In this document: positions 55,557 to 64,000 of the stretch, piece by piece
Layout of the letters: each line of letters begins with the position of its first letter
How positions within the stretch are numbered: the stretch's first letter is position 1
DNA from: Dyadobacter sp. 676
GTDB lineage: Bacteria > Bacteroidota > Bacteroidia > Cytophagales > Spirosomataceae
NCBI RefSeq assembly: GCF_040448675.1
Contig: NZ_CP159289.1
Coordinates: forward strand, 1,364,001 to 1,428,000
Reading direction: 5' to 3'
Length of the DNA stretch: 64,000 bases
Program-made: the position numbers and the translations under genes
Notes under the pieces: generated by a model
Database searches by the model: none
Told to the model about the DNA's origin: nothing
Seen by the model: the letters and a program-made list of their open reading frames with translations, nothing else

Positions 55557-56261
55557 ATGTCTAAAAAGAAAAGCGACAATCCGAAAGTGATCATCAACTG
55601 GCACGATGACGACAAACCCCGCGAAAAATTCAAGAACAAGGGCCGTGCCGCCTGCTCCGATTCCGAGTTAATGGCCATCCTCATCCGCTCGGGCACGACC
55701 GAAATGACCGCCGTGGATCTTGCAAAAGCCCTGATGGCCGCTGTCGGCAACAATATCAACGAACTCGCGAAGCTGAACGTCAAGGATTTGACAAAAATTA
55801 AAGGAATGGGCGAAGCAAAGGCGCTTACTATCCTGGCCGCATTGGAACTGGGACGGCGGCGCAGCGATATTATTCCCGACAAAAAGCGGAAAATAAATGG
55901 ATCAAAGCTCGTGTACGAGGCCATGAGGCCGTATCTGATGGACAAAACGCATGAAGAATTCTGGATTTTGCTCCTTAACCGCGGAAATTACGTTATGCGG
56001 GCTATACAGGTAAGCGTGGGTGGTATTTCCGGAACCGCCGCCGATATCAAAATGATATTCAAGATCGCACTGGACCATATGGCGAGCTCTCTCATCCTTG
56101 TCCATAACCATCCGTCGGGACAGCTGATCCCCAGCCTGGCCGACAAGGTGTTGACCTCGCAAATTAAAGAGGCAGGCCGATTGCTCGACCTGCCCGTTCT
56201 GGATCATATGATCTTTACCGATGACGGCTATTACAGTTTCCTGGATTCCGGTGAAATGTGA
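55557..56261 (+). CDS. radC: RadC family (JAB/MPN) protein
   Basis: The 234-residue protein has an N-terminal helix-hairpin-helix (LAKLNVKDLTKIKGMGEAKA) and a C-terminal JAB/MPN domain with the metal motif LVHNHPSGQLIPSLAD and the preceding EEFWILLLNRGNYVMR. RadC was named for DNA repair, but its function remains uncertain; some relatives are linked to recombination or mobile elements. The length is normal. It is a single gene with no operon partner, ending next to the convergent DUF3298 gene. Confidence 0.93.
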   Translation: MSKKKSDNPKVIINWHDDDKPREKFKNKGRAACSDSELMAILIRSGTTEMTAVDLAKALMAAVGNNINELAKLNVKDLTKIKGMGEAKALTILAALELGRRRSDIIPDKKRKINGSKLVYEAMRPYLMDKTHEEFWILLLNRGNYVMRAIQVSVGGISGTAADIKMIFKIALDHMASSLILVHNHPSGQLIPSLADKVLTSQIKEAGRLLDLPVLDHMIFTDDGYYSFLDSGEM

Positions 56262-57075
56262 TCAGAACACCGCGTCTTCCCGGATAATGCCTTTCAGCTC
56301 CTGGTAGGGGATCGTAAACTCGATCGGCCCCCGGGCATAGGCCGCAATTTCATAAGGATTATAAAAGAACAACACGCCTTCCGGTGTAAAAACATAATTG
56401 GCCGGAATGAAAAATTTGTGGTTCGCCAGGAAATAGCCCGCATCTTCCAGGTCAACTTCCGGAGTCAGTTTTTCCAGTTCACGGAATTTCGTCTCGACCA
56501 GGTGCAACAATGCAACCGAGTCGGCCACGAAGCGTTTCATTTCAACTTCTTCGCCGGTTTTCGCATCGAATGCATGGTACGAAGTGAAGCTGTTCGGGTG
56601 CGCCCCGCCTGTAAACGCATAGTGGTCAAACTGATAGAAAAGCATTTTGGGCGTCGTCATAACCGTGTCGCCATGCAACTCCACCTCCCAGCATCCCGGC
56701 GCGTCGGGAAACTGCTTTTTGAAATCGTTGTAATTCTTTTCAAAAACTTCGAAGGCGGCCCTCGGACTTTTATTCGCTTCCAGGCGCTCCGCAACACTAG
56801 CCGGATCTCCGTAGGAATTTAACCGTTTAATCGTCTTTTCATTGAGAATTTTGCGGATGTTCGCCGCGACCGAACCCGAATCCGTTGGTGTCCACAGGCT
56901 GACGAGCACCGAAACCCCCTTGCTATTAGTCGTATCGCAGCCACCAAATTCCTCTTTCTTTATTTCACCCCTGTAAATATCGCTTTGGGGGGGTATTTTC
57001 GTGCCTGGCAGACCGGTTACATGCCCAGAACAACAGCGCGCCCACCGACAGGGCTGCTATTTGCTTTACTCCCAT
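56262..57075 (-). CDS. DUF3298/DUF4163 lipoprotein (frameshifted)
   Basis: The frame written as open is 56262-56909, but the true start lies upstream: ATG at 57075 encodes a lipoprotein signal (LSVGALLFWAC, Cys19). One base fewer in the G7 run (56987-56993) joins NTPQSDIYRGEIKKEEFGGC to the open frame. The full protein of about 270 residues has the two-domain layout of DUF4163 (VEVELHGDTVMTTPKM; YAFTGGAHPNSFTSYHAF) and DUF3298 (FFLANHKFFIPANYVF-type, here YFLANHKFFIPANYVFTPEG; ILFFYNPYEIAAYARGP-type). These proteins are peptidoglycan or envelope linked in some relatives. Role unknown. Confidence 0.7.
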
Positions 57076-57104
57076 AAAAAAATGTCTTAGGTATTGGTAA
57101 AATA

Positions 57105-57839
57105 TTAAAGGCTCATCAGTTCTTTGAAACGGATCGCCTGGCGGCGTGAAATCTCGATTTTATCCCCGCCCTGCAACGTTACCAGCAAACCGCCACTGAA
57201 CCACGGCTCGATCTTTTCGATCCAATGCAGATTGATAATGTGCTTGCGGTTTGCACGAAAGTAGGTGTTGGGGTCCAGTCGTTCTTCCAGGTTATTGAGC
57301 GATTTCAATACCAAAGGCTTCTGGTCGTCGAAATGCAGGCGGACGTAATTACCCATCGATTCGAACAAACGGATCTTGCCGAGTTTGACAAACCAGCATT
57401 TCTCCCCGTCTTTTACAAAAACCTGGTCGTTTTCGCCCAACACTTTCTCCGCGCGCTCATTCGTGTGCGCGGGGGCTTCCGGCTGCGCCTGGTTTTCCTC
57501 GATGCGATGAATGGTTTCTTTGAGGCGTTCCGTATCGATCGGTTTCAGCAGGTAGTCCAACGCGTTGAACTCGAATGCCTTGATCGCGTATTCGTCGAAT
57601 GCGGTCGTAAAAATCACTTCGGGGCTTTTGCCTTCGATGGATGAAAGCAGTTCGAAACCGTTTTTACCGGGCATCTGGATGTCCAGGAAAAGCAACTCGG
57701 GCTGCTGTTCTTCAATGAGTTTGAGCGCTTCTTCGGCATTGGCCGCTTCCCCTACTATTTCAATTTTAGTGTATGGTTCAAGTAATCTTTTCAATTCGTT
57801 GCGTGCGAGCCGCTCGTCATCTACAATTAAAGTCCTCAT
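57105..57839 (-). CDS. LytTR-family response regulator
   Basis: A 244-residue regulator. The receiver domain (residues 1-115) has the phospho-acceptor Asp in LLFLDIQMPGKNGFELLSSI and the conserved Lys in YLLKPIDTERL. The LytTR DNA-binding domain (about residues 140-244) contains IRLFESMGNYVRLHF, YFRANRKHIINLHWIEKIEP and ISRRQAIRFKELM. It lies downstream of its partner kinase by 50 nt, in the same operon. Target promoters are not obvious here. Confidence 0.95.
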   Translation of the reverse strand: MRTLIVDDERLARNELKRLLEPYTKIEIVGEAANAEEALKLIEEQQPELLFLDIQMPGKNGFELLSSIEGKSPEVIFTTAFDEYAIKAFEFNALDYLLKPIDTERLKETIHRIEENQAQPEAPAHTNERAEKVLGENDQVFVKDGEKCWFVKLGKIRLFESMGNYVRLHFDDQKPLVLKSLNNLEERLDPNTYFRANRKHIINLHWIEKIEPWFSGGLLVTLQGGDKIEISRRQAIRFKELMSL

Positions 57840-57889
57840 GGCGGATGGATCAGTTAGGGATAATAATTAGCTATATTTCGATTCGGTCA

Positions 57890-58987
57890 TTAGTTCTCTT
57901 TTTCGGATCCCTCTCCCACCATCATCACTCCCTCCGACAGCATAGGGATTTTAATTTCCGAGCAAACCACATTCTCATTTTCCTGAAAAATCCGGAATGT
58001 CGCGGCCTTCCCATACAATATAGATAGCCGCTCGGCGGTATTCTTCAAACCTACCCCACCGGATTCGGTATTGCCCAGATTACCCGCATTGACCTCCGTA
58101 CTACCCAGGTTGCCCGAGTTATGGATCGTGATTACGAGCAATTCATTCACAATTTCCGATTTTACCCCGATAAATCCACCTCCCATTTGCTTGGCCACGC
58201 CATGCTTGATACCGTTTTCGACCAAAGTCTGCAACATCATCGGCGGCACCTGCCAGTAAATGGCCTGCGGATTGGTAGTGATACTGTAACAGAGACGGTC
58301 TTCGTAACGCACTTTCTCGAGTTCGAGATAATCTTCCACCGTGCGCAGCTCTTCCTGCAAATCGACGGTCTTGCGCCGGTCGGCCAGGAGCGAGTTCCTT
58401 AATATGTTCGAGAGCTGGGTGATGCTCAACTGCGCACGCTTGGGATCCTCATACACCAGCGCACGGATGCTATTTAACGCGTTGAACGTAAAATGCGGGT
58501 TCAGCTGCGAACGAAGCACTTTCGCCTCCGCCTCTCGCATGGACATTTTCAGCATGATCTTCTCGTAACTGGCCAGCCGCGTCTGCTCCACATAATGATA
58601 AACCGTGTAGGACAAAATCCACGCCAGCAGGTTTTTGCACCAGTTGGCATAATAACTCCAGAAAACCAGCGGCTGGTCGAAAATATTACTTTCAAGAATT
58701 TCCCTGTCCATCGGCAGGTTGATCATCGTCATGATCAACCCTAGCCACAGCACCGACCCGATCACACGCAATGCGAGCCTGGGCAACGGCAGCGACGACC
58801 AGTTCCAGCGCCTGATTACCAGCCGGTAAACATGGGTGAGACAGATACCCAGCAGAATGTTCGCGAGGGCGGAGTAGAATTCGCCCAGTTTGAAACCGTA
58901 TTCGAGTGCATACGGAATATATTCGAACATGATTAACAATGTCCAGCCCAAAATTTGCAGAGTCCAATAAATACGTTTTTTGGACAT
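57890..58987 (-). CDS. Sensor histidine kinase of LytS/YesM type
   Basis: The start at 58987 (MSKKRIYWTLQILGW) gives a membrane part with about four helices (IMFEYIPYALEYGFKLGEFY; LANILLGICLTHVYR; VLWLGLIMTMINL; LLAWILSYTVYHYV) and no large sensor domain. The cytoplasmic kinase follows: LRSQLNPHFTFNALNSIRAL with the phospho-His, then the ATPase N-box TLVENGIKHGVAKQ and the G-box region SGGVGLKNTAERLSILYG. An imperfect duplication NLGSTEVNAGNLGNTES lies in the ATP lid. It pairs with the LytTR regulator. The signal is unknown. Confidence 0.93.
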   Translation of the reverse strand: MSKKRIYWTLQILGWTLLIMFEYIPYALEYGFKLGEFYSALANILLGICLTHVYRLVIRRWNWSSLPLPRLALRVIGSVLWLGLIMTMINLPMDREILESNIFDQPLVFWSYYANWCKNLLAWILSYTVYHYVEQTRLASYEKIMLKMSMREAEAKVLRSQLNPHFTFNALNSIRALVYEDPKRAQLSITQLSNILRNSLLADRRKTVDLQEELRTVEDYLELEKVRYEDRLCYSITTNPQAIYWQVPPMMLQTLVENGIKHGVAKQMGGGFIGVKSEIVNELLVITIHNSGNLGSTEVNAGNLGNTESGGVGLKNTAERLSILYGKAATFRIFQENENVVCSEIKIPMLSEGVMMVGEGSEKEN

Positions 58988-59093
58988 GAACATAGAAACG
59001 CTGATAATGTATTGAAAAGCCACAAATGTATTAATGCACCATCAGGAGAGGTACATTAATACACCAATGGAAACGAATCTACACAAACGGCTG

Positions 59094-59738
59094 CTATATC
59101 GTTTGCGGGATTTCGATGGAAAGAAGGTGTGTGATGTCGTTGGAGACTTCGAGCTCGAACCGCCCGGTATCGTAGGAATAATTGATTTTGTAAAGGCAAA
59201 GATTGCTGTGCTCGTAGTCGTCCATCCGGACCAGCGGCTGATTGAAAAGCGTCGTCAGCAAGACGCGCATCGCACGGCCGTGCATGGCGATCAGAATATT
59301 TCTCTCATGCGGGCGCGAGAGGATCGTTTCGATCACGGGAATCTGACGTTCCCGGACTTGCACCGGACTTTCGCCGCCTTCCGCGGCAAGGTCCACCTGG
59401 CCTGTTTTCCAAGCATTTACCAGCTCGCGATAGTAGTTGTTATCGCCCGTGTTGGGTTCCCGCCCCTCGCGATCGCCCCAGGATATTTCATTGAGCCCCG
59501 AGTAGCTTTCATGCGGTATACCGAGCCTGATGAACCCGGCGACCGTCTGATGTGTTCGTTTTAAATCGGAGGTATAAATTTTGTCAAACGGAACATGTTG
59601 ATAAGCACTAAAAAAAGCTGCGGCCTGAGCTTCTCCCCATTCATTCAGCAAGGAATCAACACCACTTCCCTGAACAACTCCCCTGCGATTAAAATCAGTT
59701 TCACCGTGGCGAATGAGGTAAATCGATTTTCTTTTCAA
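59094..59738 (-). CDS. Histidine phosphatase family protein
   Basis: A 214-residue protein of the phosphoglycerate mutase-like superfamily. The catalytic His is in YLIRHGETDFNRRGVVQGSG; the second conserved residues lie in DKIYTSDLKRTHQTVAGFI, ISWGDREGREPN and LIAMHGRAMRVLL. The length fits cofactor-dependent mutase or broad phosphatase (CobC/GpmB-like) members. The exact substrate cannot be determined. It stands alone between the two-component system and the menaquinone genes. Confidence 0.92.
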   Translation of the reverse strand: MKRKSIYLIRHGETDFNRRGVVQGSGVDSLLNEWGEAQAAAFFSAYQHVPFDKIYTSDLKRTHQTVAGFIRLGIPHESYSGLNEISWGDREGREPNTGDNNYYRELVNAWKTGQVDLAAEGGESPVQVRERQIPVIETILSRPHERNILIAMHGRAMRVLLTTLFNQPLVRMDDYEHSNLCLYKINYSYDTGRFELEVSNDITHLLSIEIPQTI

Positions 59739-59823
59739 AATAATAGGATAATTTAAATATTAAATTTACAAAAACCTTGTTTTTTCTCCGCAAAGCCAAT
59801 ACAAATTTATACATTTTTTAGAT

Positions 59824-60249
59824 ATGTTTGCTAAAAGCGTCACCGTCGATTCACTACAATCTTTTGGGAACAAAAGCATTGCCCACCACATTGGCATAGA
59901 GTTTACGGAAATCGGAAAAGATTATGTGTCGGCCCGTATGCCGGTGGACCACCGCACGCATCAGCCATTCGGTATTTTGCATGGAGGGGCATCGGTAGTG
60001 CTGGCGGAAACGCTGGGAAGTATCGCTTCGTTTTTGTGTATTCCCGAAGGCGAAAACAAACACGCGGTGGGGCTGGAAATCAATGCCAACCACCTGCGGC
60101 CCGTGAAAGAAGGATGGGTTTACGGCACCGTGCGCCCGATCCATATCGGCCGGACCACACACATTTGGGACATTCGGATTACCAATGAAGAAAACAAACT
60201 CGTTTGCATCAGCAGACTGACGGTCGCTATTGTGAATGCAGACCGCTGA
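59824..60249 (+). CDS. Hotdog thioesterase, probably DHNA-CoA thioesterase
   Basis: A 141-residue hotdog-fold protein of the PaaI type: FGNKSIAHHIGIEFTEIGKD, HQPFGILHGGASVVLAETLG (the HGG active region with Glu), and GLEINANHLRPVKEGWVYGT. The next gene is isochorismate synthase, so it most likely hydrolyses 1,4-dihydroxy-2-naphthoyl-CoA (MenI) in menaquinone synthesis. Other thioesters are possible. The gap to menF is about 50 nt, so the two may be co-transcribed. Confidence 0.85.
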   Translation: MFAKSVTVDSLQSFGNKSIAHHIGIEFTEIGKDYVSARMPVDHRTHQPFGILHGGASVVLAETLGSIASFLCIPEGENKHAVGLEINANHLRPVKEGWVYGTVRPIHIGRTTHIWDIRITNEENKLVCISRLTVAIVNADR

Positions 60250-60298
60250 CATTATTTTGCAGAAAATTGACCTAACGGGCATTACCCATTCGTTATAA

Positions 60299-61546
60299 AT
60301 GCTATCAGTACAGACCGACACGGGGATTTCGATATTTGAAGGATTACAGATCGACGAACTTTGGCGCGCATCCAGAATGATGGGTTTCCCCTCGGCATTA
60401 TGGCGCCTGCCGCATACCAACGAAATCAAACTGCTCATTTCCATACGGGACGGCATTCGTAAATGCCTCCCGGAGCTCGAAAAAATGAGCCCCGGCTTCG
60501 TAATGAGCACATTTTACTGGGAAAGCGACCAGGAAGTACTGTTCCTGGAAGGCGACATTATCCTTACATTTTCGGACGACAACCGGATCACCCATATCGA
60601 CAACAAGCTCGGGGAAGAGCATACCGAAGTAAAGAAGCTGGTACAGCTCGCCGGGGAGGCTTCCCGCGAAGAAATACAAAACGGGTCGCCGGCGGGCCAG
60701 CTACTTCCGTCAGGCGGCCACCTCGACGCCAAATCCCGTTTCGAACGGACGGTGGAACTTGCCGTAGCGGCCATCCGCCAGAACCAGTTTAAAAAAGTGG
60801 TTCTTTCCCGCACCAAAGACTTTCAATACACGGATGCATTCCAGCCGGCACAGGCATTTCAAAAACTGGTAAAAACTTATCCTCATGCATTTGTTTCGCT
60901 GGTCAACCTGGCGGACGAAAACGAAATGTGGCTAGGTGCAAGTCCCGAACTGCTGGTGGAACAAATATCGGACGGCACTTTTAAAACCATGTCCCTCGCA
61001 GGCACGCAGGGCGCACGCGACGCATCGGGCGCGCTCATACCCAGGTACGACATCCGCTGGCGCGAAAAAGAGATCGAGGAGCAAGCGCTTGTAAGTCGCT
61101 ACATCATTGAATGCTTCAAAAAGATACGCTTGCGGGAATACCTGGAAACAGGCCCGAAGACCGTGCTGGCGGGCAATCTGTATCACCTTCGAACCGTTTT
61201 CGAAGTCGATACCGTGGCGCTGAACTTCCCCGAACTGGCCTCGGTAATGTTGAAACTGCTTCACCCGACATCCGCCATTTGCGGCGTTCCCAAGGCCCCC
61301 AGCCTTCAATTTATCAATGATGTGGAAGGTTACAACCGCTCCTTTTACAGCGGTTTTCTCGGCCCTGCGCAAGTAAGCGGCGACACCAACCTGTTTGTGA
61401 ACCTGCGCACCGTGCGTTTCCGCGACGGCATTGCCACATTCTTCGCCGGAGCGGGCATTACGGAGGACTCCGTACCGGAGCTGGAATGGTTTGAAACCGA
61501 GCTGAAATGCGACACGCTGCTCAAAGTAATCGGAAGCTCCTTATAA
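60299..61546 (+). CDS. menF: Isochorismate synthase
   Basis: This enzyme converts chorismate to isochorismate, the first step of menaquinone synthesis. The protein has 415 residues. The chorismate-binding domain fills the C-terminal two-thirds (KSRFERTVELAVAAIRQNQF; KVVLSRTKDFQYTDAFQPAQ; EMWLGASPELLVEQ; MSLAGTQGARDASGALIPRY; REKEIEEQALVSRYII; LHPTSAICGVPK; SFYSGFLGPA; FFAGAGITEDSVPELEW). The order and motifs match MenF rather than anthranilate or PabB. The start gives a normal N-terminal region. Menaquinone is the main respiratory quinone in this group. Confidence 0.88.
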   Translation: MLSVQTDTGISIFEGLQIDELWRASRMMGFPSALWRLPHTNEIKLLISIRDGIRKCLPELEKMSPGFVMSTFYWESDQEVLFLEGDIILTFSDDNRITHIDNKLGEEHTEVKKLVQLAGEASREEIQNGSPAGQLLPSGGHLDAKSRFERTVELAVAAIRQNQFKKVVLSRTKDFQYTDAFQPAQAFQKLVKTYPHAFVSLVNLADENEMWLGASPELLVEQISDGTFKTMSLAGTQGARDASGALIPRYDIRWREKEIEEQALVSRYIIECFKKIRLREYLETGPKTVLAGNLYHLRTVFEVDTVALNFPELASVMLKLLHPTSAICGVPKAPSLQFINDVEGYNRSFYSGFLGPAQVSGDTNLFVNLRTVRFRDGIATFFAGAGITEDSVPELEWFETELKCDTLLKVIGSSL

Positions 61547-61609
61547 AAAAATGAGCTGGCATTAAACTTTTATAGGGGTAAAAAGTCTAAACCGTTCGAG
61601 ATTAATATC

Positions 61610-61617
61610 TAATTTTG
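61610..61617 (+). promoter_or_regulatory. Possible promoter of RND efflux operon
   Basis: TAATTTTG fits the TAnnTTTG -7 box, 70 nt before the adaptor start. No clear TTTG -33 box is seen at the usual distance. Confidence 0.35.
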
Positions 61618-61687
61618 GACAAACCTCTGAATTAAACGCAATTAGTTCGCAGGCTCCTAAACCACTAAGCCCAGGTTAATAAACCCT

Positions 61688-62792
61688 ATGAATGTTATCG
61701 CCAGATCTGCCCGTGCAGAAGGATTACCAAATTTAATCAAACCTCTGTCTTCACTTTTCATTGCCGGTTCGCTCTTCATTACGTTTTCGTGCGGAGAAAA
61801 AAAGATACTTTTCAACAAAAAAGGAGGCGGAGGCCCTACTATCGTTGATGTAATTATCGCGAAATCCGAAAAGGTCAGTGACAAAGTCGAAGTGAACGGC
61901 ACCGTTGTGGCCAACGAATTCGCCGAATTGCGGCCCGAAGTAAGCGGGTTACTTACCTTCCTCGATGTTCCCGAAGGCAGAACAGTACAGAAAGGAACGG
62001 TCATCGCCCGCATCAACAACGCCGACCTCGTTGCCCAGCTCAACAGATCGAAAACACAGCTCGAACTCGCCGAAACCACCGAAAAAAGACTGAAACAACT
62101 TATCGCGGTGAACGGCATCAACCAGGCCGACTACGATTTGGCAGTGAATAATGTCAACACGCTGAAAGCGGATATGGCCTATACGCAGGCGCTGATCGAT
62201 AAAACGATTATCAAAGCCCCGTTTACGGGTGTTGTAGGCTTGCGCAAAGTGAGCGCGGGCGCATATGTAACCCCTCAAACAGTGATCGCGTCGATGCAGC
62301 AACTCTCCAATCTCAGGATCGATTTTACAGTTCCCGAAACCTATCAGCAATATGTGGCCAAAGGCGGTACTGTCGAAGTAATGCTCGACCAGGCGTCGGG
62401 CAAATACGAAACCGCCCGCATCCTGGCGATAGAACCGCAGGTGAACCAGACCACGCGTAACCTGACCGTCCGGGCCGTATTGAACTCCGGCACAACAAGC
62501 CCCGGGTCCTTTGCGAAGGTTTATCTTACGGCCAGCAATAACAAAAACAGCATCATGATTCCCTCCAACAGCATTATACCCGAAGCACGCAGCAAAAAAA
62601 GTCGTGACCGTAAAGGGCGGCAAAGCTGTTTTTGCCCAGGTAGAGACCGGCGACCGGAGAGAAGATGTGGTAGAGGTTACCAAAGGCCTGAACGAAGGCG
62701 ATACGGTGGTTGTTTCGGGCGTACTTTTTGCCCGGCCCGATGCTCCTGTGAAAGTGAGAAGTGTACGAAACCTGAATGTCGCAAGTAAGTAA
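61688..62792 (+). CDS. RND efflux periplasmic adaptor (frameshifted)
   Basis: A membrane-fusion protein that links the RND pump to an outer-membrane channel. The restored protein of about 368 residues starts with a lipoprotein signal (LFITFSC, Cys35). It has the lipoyl/barrel-sandwich halves (GTVVANEFAELRPEVSGLLT; IIKAPFTGVVGLRKVSAGAY) around a coiled-coil hairpin (LNRSKTQLELAETTEKRLKQ), then the beta-barrel domain (RIDFTVPETYQQYVAKGGTV). The frame shifts at A7 (62594-62600); one A fewer joins IIPEARSKK to VVTVKGGKAVFAQVETGDRR and ends at 62792. It is followed by the pump gene after about 50 nt. Confidence 0.88.
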
Positions 62793-62842
62793 CAATGCCT
62801 TCGCGGCCTTGTTGCAATGACCATTCCTTTGAAACCCATACT

Positions 62843-64000
62843 ATGAATATTTCGGAATTATCGCTGAAACGGCCCGTTCTGGCCGTCGTGATGAACCTGC
62901 TCATCATCCTTTTCGGTGTGGTAGGCTATAACTTCCTTTCGTTGAGGGATTACCCGGCCATCGACCCGCCGATTGTGAACGTACGGACCAGCTACACAGG
63001 CGCCAACGCCGACATTATCGAGAGCCAGATCACCGAACCGCTCGAAAAAAGCATTAACGGCATCCCGGGCATTAAAAGCATCAGCTCGTCCAGCCAGATA
63101 GGCGCGAGTAACATTACCGTCGAGTTCAATCTGGAAGCCGATCTGGAAGGTGCGGCGAACGACGTGCGCGACAAAGTGAGCCAGGCGCTCCGTAACCTTC
63201 CGCAGGACATCGACGCCCCCCCCCGGTGGTGAGCAAGGCCGACGCCAACTCCGATTTCATCCTCCTGCTCGCGGTGCAAAGCCCGTCGAAAGGCTTGCTC
63301 GAACTGAGCGAATACGCCGAAAACGTACTTCAACAAAGCTTGCAAACGATCGACGGCGTAAGCGCCATCAACATTTTCGGGCAAAAGCGGTATGCGATGC
63401 GCATCTGGCTCAACCCCGACCGGATGAGCTCCTATAACGTTTCCTTCAACGATATTACTACCACTCTCGCCTCGGAAAACGTGGAATTGCCCGCCGGCAA
63501 AATCTACGGCGACAATACCGAGCTGACTATCCGGACAATGGGCCGTTTGAAAAGCGAGAAAGAGTTCAACGACCTGGTGATCCGCAACGATAGTGCCGGC
63601 ATCGTAAGGTTGGGCAATGTCGCCAAAGTGGAGTTAGGCCCTGAAAACGAAGAACAAAGCTGGAAATACAACGGGATGTACGCAGTGGGTCTGGCGGTGA
63701 TTCCGCAGCCCGGCGCCAACTATGTGCAGATATCCGACGAGTTCAACAAGCGCCTGGCAGAGATCCAGAAATCGAATAAATCGGATATAACTTTCAACGT
63801 ACTGATCGACAATACGCGGCTGGTGCGCCAGTCTATCAAAGAGGTGGAGGAAACGCTGATCATCGCATTCGCCCTCGTAGTAATCGTAATCCTGTTTTTC
63901 TTCCGGAACCTGCTCGTCGCCGTGCGTCCATTGATAGATATTCCGATATCGCTCGTGGCGACGTTCTTTATCATGTACATGTGCGGGTTTTCGATCAATA
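62843..64000 (+). CDS. RND efflux pump, 5' part (frameshifted, runs off window)
   Basis: The inner-membrane transporter of the operon. The ATG at 62843 gives the typical start MNISELSLKRPVLAVVMNLL, followed by FLSLRDYPAIDPPIVNVRTS, the periplasmic PN1 region (NADIIESQITEPLEKSINGI; ASNITVEFNLEADLEGAAND), then LLELSEYAENVLQQSLQTID and GVSAINIFGQKRYAMRIWLN. The frame shifts at C9 (63216-63224); one C fewer gives DAPPVVSKADANSDFILLLA instead of an early stop. The gene continues past 64000 with TLIIAFALVVIVILFFFRN, the second membrane helix. Substrates unknown. Confidence 0.88.

Overview
The window looks like a chromosome segment of a free-living Bacteroidota of the order Cytophagales, most like Dyadobacter. 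Evidence: a protein with a type IX secretion C-terminal sorting domain, a PorD-like protein, the gene block rpoZ-coaBC-porD-recN, TonB/SusC-type outer-membrane biology, LytTR two-component signalling, menaquinone genes, start sites without obvious Shine-Dalgarno sequences, and promoters of the Bacteroidota type (TTTG, about 20 nt, TAnnTTTG). Base composition is moderate to GC-rich in genes and AT-rich between them.

Layout. 1-9 kb: envelope and housekeeping genes (OstA-like end, sorting-domain protein, bamD, rpoZ, coaBC, porD, recN, a lipoprotein, SCO1 and cytochrome c). 8.5-11.1 kb, minus strand: coaX, an outer-membrane protein and lptC, closely packed. 11-22 kb: rho with a long leader, two small membrane proteins, htpG, a lipoprotein, a four-helix-bundle protein, a TonB-dependent receptor, a multi-pass membrane protein and a 1-Cys peroxiredoxin. 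22.6-25.2 kb: shortened homologues of the inorganic-carbon transporter pair DabA/DabB. 25.4-28.3 kb: cysteine desulfurase, XdhC and a MocA-like nucleotidyltransferase, suggesting molybdenum-cofactor maturation. 28.4-31.3 kb: ABC ATPase, a tiny membrane peptide, permease, GntR regulator and GIN-domain protein. 31.3-36.1 kb: prohibitin, a small membrane protein, and the oxidative pentose-phosphate operon gnd-zwf-pgl. 36.3-38.4 kb: a GH36-like alpha-galactosidase.

38.6-46.9 kb is a decayed prophage tail module (tape measure, tail/fibre genes, DUF1353 protein) with an AT-rich lipoprotein cargo gene and an IS3 transposase stub. It lies on the 3' side of a tRNA-Ala gene. 47.4-51.8 kb holds a small lipoprotein, a DnaQ-like exonuclease, a TonB transducer with its PadR regulator, an Lrp regulator, an unusual tRNA-like RNA of about 160 nt, and a tRNA-Asp array with decayed copies. 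52-64 kb: NIF3-like protein, zinc-ribbon protein, TPR protein, radC, a DUF3298 lipoprotein, a LytTR regulator and its kinase, a histidine phosphatase, a thioesterase and menF (menaquinone), and the start of an RND efflux operon.

Data quality. At least fifteen otherwise well-conserved core genes are broken by single-base indels, nearly all in homopolymers of 5-9 bases. This pattern points to sequencing error rather than gene decay. The prophage region also carries in-frame nonsense codons, which look like real decay. Coordinates for split genes are given for the restored reading frame.
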